12,177 nucleotides of DNA from Euperipatoides rowelli (lineage: Eukaryota > Onychophora > Udeonychophora > Euonychophora > Peripatopsidae), in the NCBI GenBank assembly GCA_003024985.2, contig PXIH01S0045453.1, one strand, 5' to 3'. Each line of letters opens with the position of its first letter. The stretch's first letter is position 1. Made by a program: the position numbers and the translations under genes. Shown piece by piece: positions 8,061 through 12,177 of this stretch. The notes below the pieces were generated by a model that saw only the letters and a program-made list of their open reading frames with translations, had not been told where the DNA came from and did no database searches.

Positions 8061-9129
8061 ACAGCGCATTCGCTTAAAAATTTAAAAAAAAAACACTTAA
8101 ACTTAAAAATATGAAATGTGGATGTAATAATGGATTGGATTATGAATTTTAGTGACATCTAAAATGTGAACATTGTTAAAAGCATAAAATGCTTAGAAAT
8201 TAATAACAATGGGGAAAAAATAATATATTCTGTAAAGATGTAAATTTGGGTTGTAAAAATATTTGATTTTAAATAAAGACAGATTTATTTAAAAAAAGAC
8301 TTTGAAATAAAAATCTTTTAAGAAAAAAAAATCTTTAAAATGAAATGGTTACATGAAAAAATAGGAGAAAATAAACCTGATAGAAGATTTAGCATGTGTT
8401 GACTGGCTGGTCAGAATCAAAAGAAATTTGATTATTTTTAAATCGTATCTTGCTATTTTTAACCAATCTTTCTTTGAAGCATATCAGGCTATTAATGAAA
8501 ATATATATAAAAAAATGTTTCTACATCTGGCCAAATAAAATAGCGATGATTTAATACAGTAGATATTGCGCTGATTCATCATTATTCATATGGTATATAC
8601 AATAAATAACCTTTAATTGTCAAAACAAATATTAATAAACTATCCCAAAAAATTTGAGTTATTGCTCCTCCCCTTTCCAGCAAATTACTAATATCAAATT
8701 ATATAAATAAATCGATATAGAATAACAATTTATTTTTTCTCTTGATATTTTTTTTCAAACTATTAAATAGTTAAGATTACTTTTGCCATGTCAATAAAAT
8801 TTAAATGAGTGTCATATTTTTTCCCTGACTTTTAGCCTTACCTGTCAGTAATGTAATTTGTCATGAGATAATTCTACTTTCTTGACCTGACATTGACTGT
8901 CAAATCGATGATTTCATTAGTAATGATATGTTTTTATTCATTTAGGAAATGACTACCTGATCTTTAGAACCTCAAAATCTTATCTATGTTTATAATTTAA
9001 AATAATTCCAATCCAAACTTGTTAAGACTGTAAACTTATATTTTGTCATTTCCCCATCTACAGTAATATGCTAAATGATCGACTTTAGTATAAATAGATT
9101 TTAAGATGCAGGTAATCCTCAATTAACAA
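8061..9129. other. AT-rich spacer, no gene seen
   Basis: About 1,070 bases, very AT-rich, with many A and T tracts. I see no long open frame, no RT motif, and no further arm of the long-TIR family, which would be expected if copy 2 were whole. Confidence 0.55.
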
Positions 9130-9480
9130 AGAGGACGTGTTGGGCAAATTCTGGGTCATTTAGCCCCCCCCCCCCAACCCCAAAAAAAACCCTAAAGTCT
9201 ATTTTCATTGTATACACTATGGAGCCTTCCTACGTGCCAAATTCCAAGTTTGTGCTTTGTTGGGAAGTTTGCTAAACACTACCGGGTCATTTGCTCCCCC
9301 AAAAAAGTCCATAAGTCTATTTTCATTGTGTACACTATGGAACCTATCTACATGCTAAATTTCAAATTTCTGCTATGTTGGGAAGTATGATAAATACTCC
9401 CGGATCATTTTCTCCTCCCCCCCCCACACACAAAATGTCCAAGTCTATTTTCATTGTCTACACTATGGATCCATGATGCA
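9130..9480 (+). repeat. Tandem repeat, about three units of 118-128 bases
   Basis: The block AGTCTATTTTCATTG with (T/C)ACACTATGGA starts at 9196, 9314 and 9442, giving periods of 118 and 128. Each unit runs TGTTGGG..., a GGGTCATTT or GGATCATTT block, a C tract (12, 5 and 9 C), an A-rich stretch, then the GTCTATTTTCATTG block. The first and last units are incomplete. Length differences sit mainly in the C/A tracts. A plus-strand open frame at 9208-9390 is a by-product of the repeat. There is no spacer variation of CRISPR type, and I do not recognise the family. Confidence 0.8.
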
Positions 9481-12053
9481 ATTTTCTTACTCTGAGGCTT
9501 CATCTTCTCTGTCTCACTTGTCTTAATTTATATTACTTTAGATATACCTCAATCATAAACCATTGTCGGGACCATGAACATTCTTTTCAGTTATTATAAT
9601 AAGGACCTGATTTTTCTATTTGTTTTATATGTGCCCTGATTGCTATCTCTCCCCCTCTCTTCAATGATACTGTATTGCGATTTATACAGTATGATTTCCA
9701 TACGTTGTTGTTTTTGGTGTTTGATTTTTTTTTCTTTTCGCATGATACTTTGTACTATCTCTATATTGTCCTTTATGCAAAGTTTTAGTGATCTTTAATC
9801 TTTAAATGAACTGGTGATATTTTCATAGCTTAAAATTATAATTTCTCACCTCCATCTTGCGCCTCATTCTATTAGTTATCTTATCACCCTTTTTTCTCTC
9901 CATTCCTTTTTTCATACTGTATTGGTTTTCTTAGTTGTTCCATTGTTACCTCCTCGATTTAGCTCACTTGTTTATTTTTATATTACCAGATGTATAATAC
10001 CAAATTGTCATTTGCAGTGATAGATTATGTTAAAACAAAAGCCAATAATCTTAGCAATTAATTGGATTAATAAGTAGAACTTATATTTATATTGTTTATT
10101 TAAAAAATGTCAACCCTTTTGGACAAGGTAGTCTTTGATTTTTCTATTATTTATTCTTTTGTAGGATTTTTACGACTATGATTTCTCTGGTTATTTCTCT
10201 TATTATTGATGGTAATAAATTCTTATATTAATCTCAAGTCTATATACCAGCTGAAGTTGATCCAGTCACTTCTGATTTTTCCTTGAGTTGAATGTTTCAA
10301 TCATCCCCAGTTATCTTTCTTTATCTGTATGCTTTGTATGGGTTTCAAATAATTCATTTTAATGTTTTCAAAACTTAAAGATGAATATTAATAAAAAAAA
10401 ATCATATAATTATAAAAATAAGACTTTTTTTTTGATAAATGATTTTCTCCCTATTTCTGAAAGAGATATTGTTGCAATAAATGAACATTTATTAATTAAT
10501 TTATTTTTGACATTAAGACTTTAAGAATGTTTAATTACTTGAGCTAGAAACATTAAAAAAATAATAGTTAAATTATGACTCTAAATTAAAATAAAGTTTC
10601 CAACTAGAGATACTATATTTGATAAAAATATTTTAGTTTGTGAAACTTTGAAAACACTGCATGGTGTCAGCTAACAGTGAGATGGCATATACCCAGATGT
10701 AATGTTGTCTTAACAAGACTGCTCAAATGTGTTTCTAGGTGTTCATCTTTGGTAAATAATCATTATATTTTTTATTTCTATTAATTTTATTATCTAAGTT
10801 TCAGTGATGAAAAATAGCTGATTTTCTAATTCTGAATTTTTTGATGAAAAGGATTTATAATGGATACATACATTTCGTATAATGTGGGATCTATCATTCT
10901 CTGAGCCATTTTAACGTTAATTCAAGTAAGTACTTTGGAATTTTTATTTCATTATTGTGCTAAGATCATCACCTATGTTAATCTCTATTTCCAAGCCTAA
11001 ATGAATTTGGTTTTCTGACTAGCTTTATTGCATCGGACGGCTATGTTCTTGTTTGCTGAATATTAGTCTGGGGACTCGTGTGACTTACGATTGACACCTG
11101 AGCCAATGTTACAACAACCTGTAGGCTTCTATGTTGTAAATAGCTAAGAACTGTCCTGTTATTCCATACTTTTCACTCAAATTGCATTAACATTTATTAT
11201 GAAGTTACATTCTCAAATTAGGCAGGATGATTAGTAGTGTGTGAGGTAAACATAAATAAATAAACTCACTAAATTACTCCTGGAACTATTGATAAACTAC
11301 TGGATGCTTTGCAACATGAAATAAAAATATACAATTTTCATGGAAGAGGAATTTTGTTTGTGAGTATAAGAAAGTCTTCACTTAAGGAAGGTTGAGCTCA
11401 ATTTAGTTAGAAGCTCATATATCTAGGCACAGAAGAGATACAACTATTTCAGCCTACCATACGTCAAGTCTAAATGGACAAGGGGATGGCAATAATAAAA
11501 GTGGCAAGAATGATACTCTAAAAGACATCATTGTTTTATAGGATTCAAATAAAAACAAAGAAATGAACAAATAAGACTAAAACGGACTCCAACAAAAATG
11601 TTAGATTTAAATTCTTGACATTATCAACGTGTTTATTAAATAAATAAATAAATGATTACTTTTTCTTTGAAAAATTAAATAATAGTTCCCGGTTATACAA
11701 TGTTTTTCTTTTAGCAATAGTTTTTAAAGTTTTTTTTAACATTAAAAAAATATTTATATTACAGATGGCGTTTTGCTTACGTGGACTAACTATATACAGA
11801 AAAATATGTAGTTTAAATGGGCTTTCCTAAACAAAAATTGACTTATTAACAATAATAATGGTGAGATGTCCTAACTCAAAAAATAAATTAAAATACTCCT
11901 AAATAAGATTTAAATGAATTTAAAAAATGATTTCAACACTACTTTATGAATTTGACAGATAAAAAAAAAATGATTAAAAACTTACATTAAAAAAAAATTA
12001 TATCTTTGTTTGAAAATTCCTAAATTGATTTTATTTAAATATGTTGATATCAG
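9481..12053. other. Long AT-rich spacer, possibly intron, no gene seen
   Basis: About 2,570 bases with no open frame of note. The first part (9481 to about 10370) is clearly rich in T and C on the plus strand, with runs like CTCTCCCCCTCTCTTC, while the rest is A/T mixed. A perfect 9-base inverted repeat, ATACTGTAT...ATACAGTAT, lies at 9667-9692. Isolated splice-like words (GTAAGTA at 10925, GTGAGTA at 11361) have no convincing exon beside them. If the exon call at 12054 is right, this could be the preceding intron or the 5' flank. Confidence 0.5.
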
Positions 12054-12113
12054 GAACAAGATCAATTTTGATGCCTTCAGCAGCAGGATGACAATCGAGA
12101 AGTCTCATCTAAG
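12054..12113 (+). CDS. Candidate internal coding exon, 60 bases, unknown protein
   Basis: Between an acceptor-like ATATCAG (ending 12053) and a donor-like AAG|GTAGGG (GT at 12114-12115) lies a segment visibly richer in G and C than its surroundings. Only one frame is open: one leading base, 19 codons, two trailing bases. It reads NKINFDAFSSRMTIEKSHL, an ordinary mix of charged and polar residues unlike the Lys/Ile/Leu/Phe/Asn bias of random AT-rich translation. At 60 bases it keeps reading phase if skipped. The polypyrimidine tract before the acceptor is weak. If the donor is not used, the same frame stops at TAG 12115-12117. I do not recognise the protein. It may be a chance composition patch, but it is the only host-like coding signal I can defend here. 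Confidence 0.38.
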
Positions 12114-12177
12114 GTAGGGATCCCATATTTATATCGGGGAAATTCTGGACACATTTGTAGCTAAACAATTGATGACC

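Noticed and set aside
9208-9390. Plus-strand 60-codon open frame with an internal duplicated peptide
   Set aside because: The peptide repeat only reflects the underlying tandem DNA repeat; the frame stops within the array.
10848-10924. Exon ending at the good donor-like GTAAGTA (10925)
   Set aside because: No acceptor plus open frame could be found upstream, and the composition is like the surrounding spacer.
11030-11095. GC-richer stretch after CTAG at 11020-11023, considered as an exon
   Set aside because: One frame stays open for 24 codons but no acceptable donor site follows, and the other frames stop early.
1-12177. tRNA, rRNA, CRISPR array, bacterial-type operon or defence system
   Set aside because: No tRNA box A/B pair, no rRNA blocks, no regular repeat-spacer pattern and no run of adjacent coding frames was seen on either strand.

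Overview
This window looks like AT-rich, repeat-laden, non-coding DNA from an animal genome, probably a marine or other invertebrate; I cannot place the phylum. The pointers are two decayed animal-type non-LTR retrotransposons, several non-autonomous DNA transposons with visible terminal inverted repeats (TIRs), a short GC-richer segment that looks like an exon between splice signals, five N bases of a draft assembly, and no prokaryotic gene organisation. I found no intact protein gene, no tRNA or rRNA, and no CRISPR array.

Layout. 1-1164: a long-TIR, non-autonomous element (copy 1, left tip outside the window). 1181-2298, minus strand: a broken reverse transcriptase (RT) remnant of one non-LTR family, stopping next to the end of copy 1. 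2299-3224: AT-rich, nothing recognisable. 3225-6293, plus strand: a second, different non-LTR element with the end of an endonuclease domain, a nearly whole but frameshifted RT, and a 3' tail of ATAA repeats. It is split at 3512-4173 by a 662-base TIR element flanked by the 3-base duplication TTA. 6294-6851: AT-rich spacer. 6860-7081: a 222-base hAT-like miniature element with a perfect 8-base target duplication. 7225-about 8060: copy 2 of the long-TIR element, lacking its right TIR. 8061-9129: AT-rich spacer. 9130-9480: about three tandem copies of a 118-128 base unit with C and A tracts. 9481-12053: AT-rich spacer, pyrimidine-rich over its first 900 bases. 12054-12113: a candidate 60-base exon.

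Nothing here forms a working pathway. The window reads as a record of successive insertions: an old plus-strand retrotransposon was hit by a TTA-duplicating miniature element, and neighbouring DNA took in a hAT-like element and two copies of an unclassified long-TIR family whose outer boundary falls at TTAA. The best candidate for something undescribed is that long-TIR family. The best candidate for host coding sequence is the small exon at the right edge.
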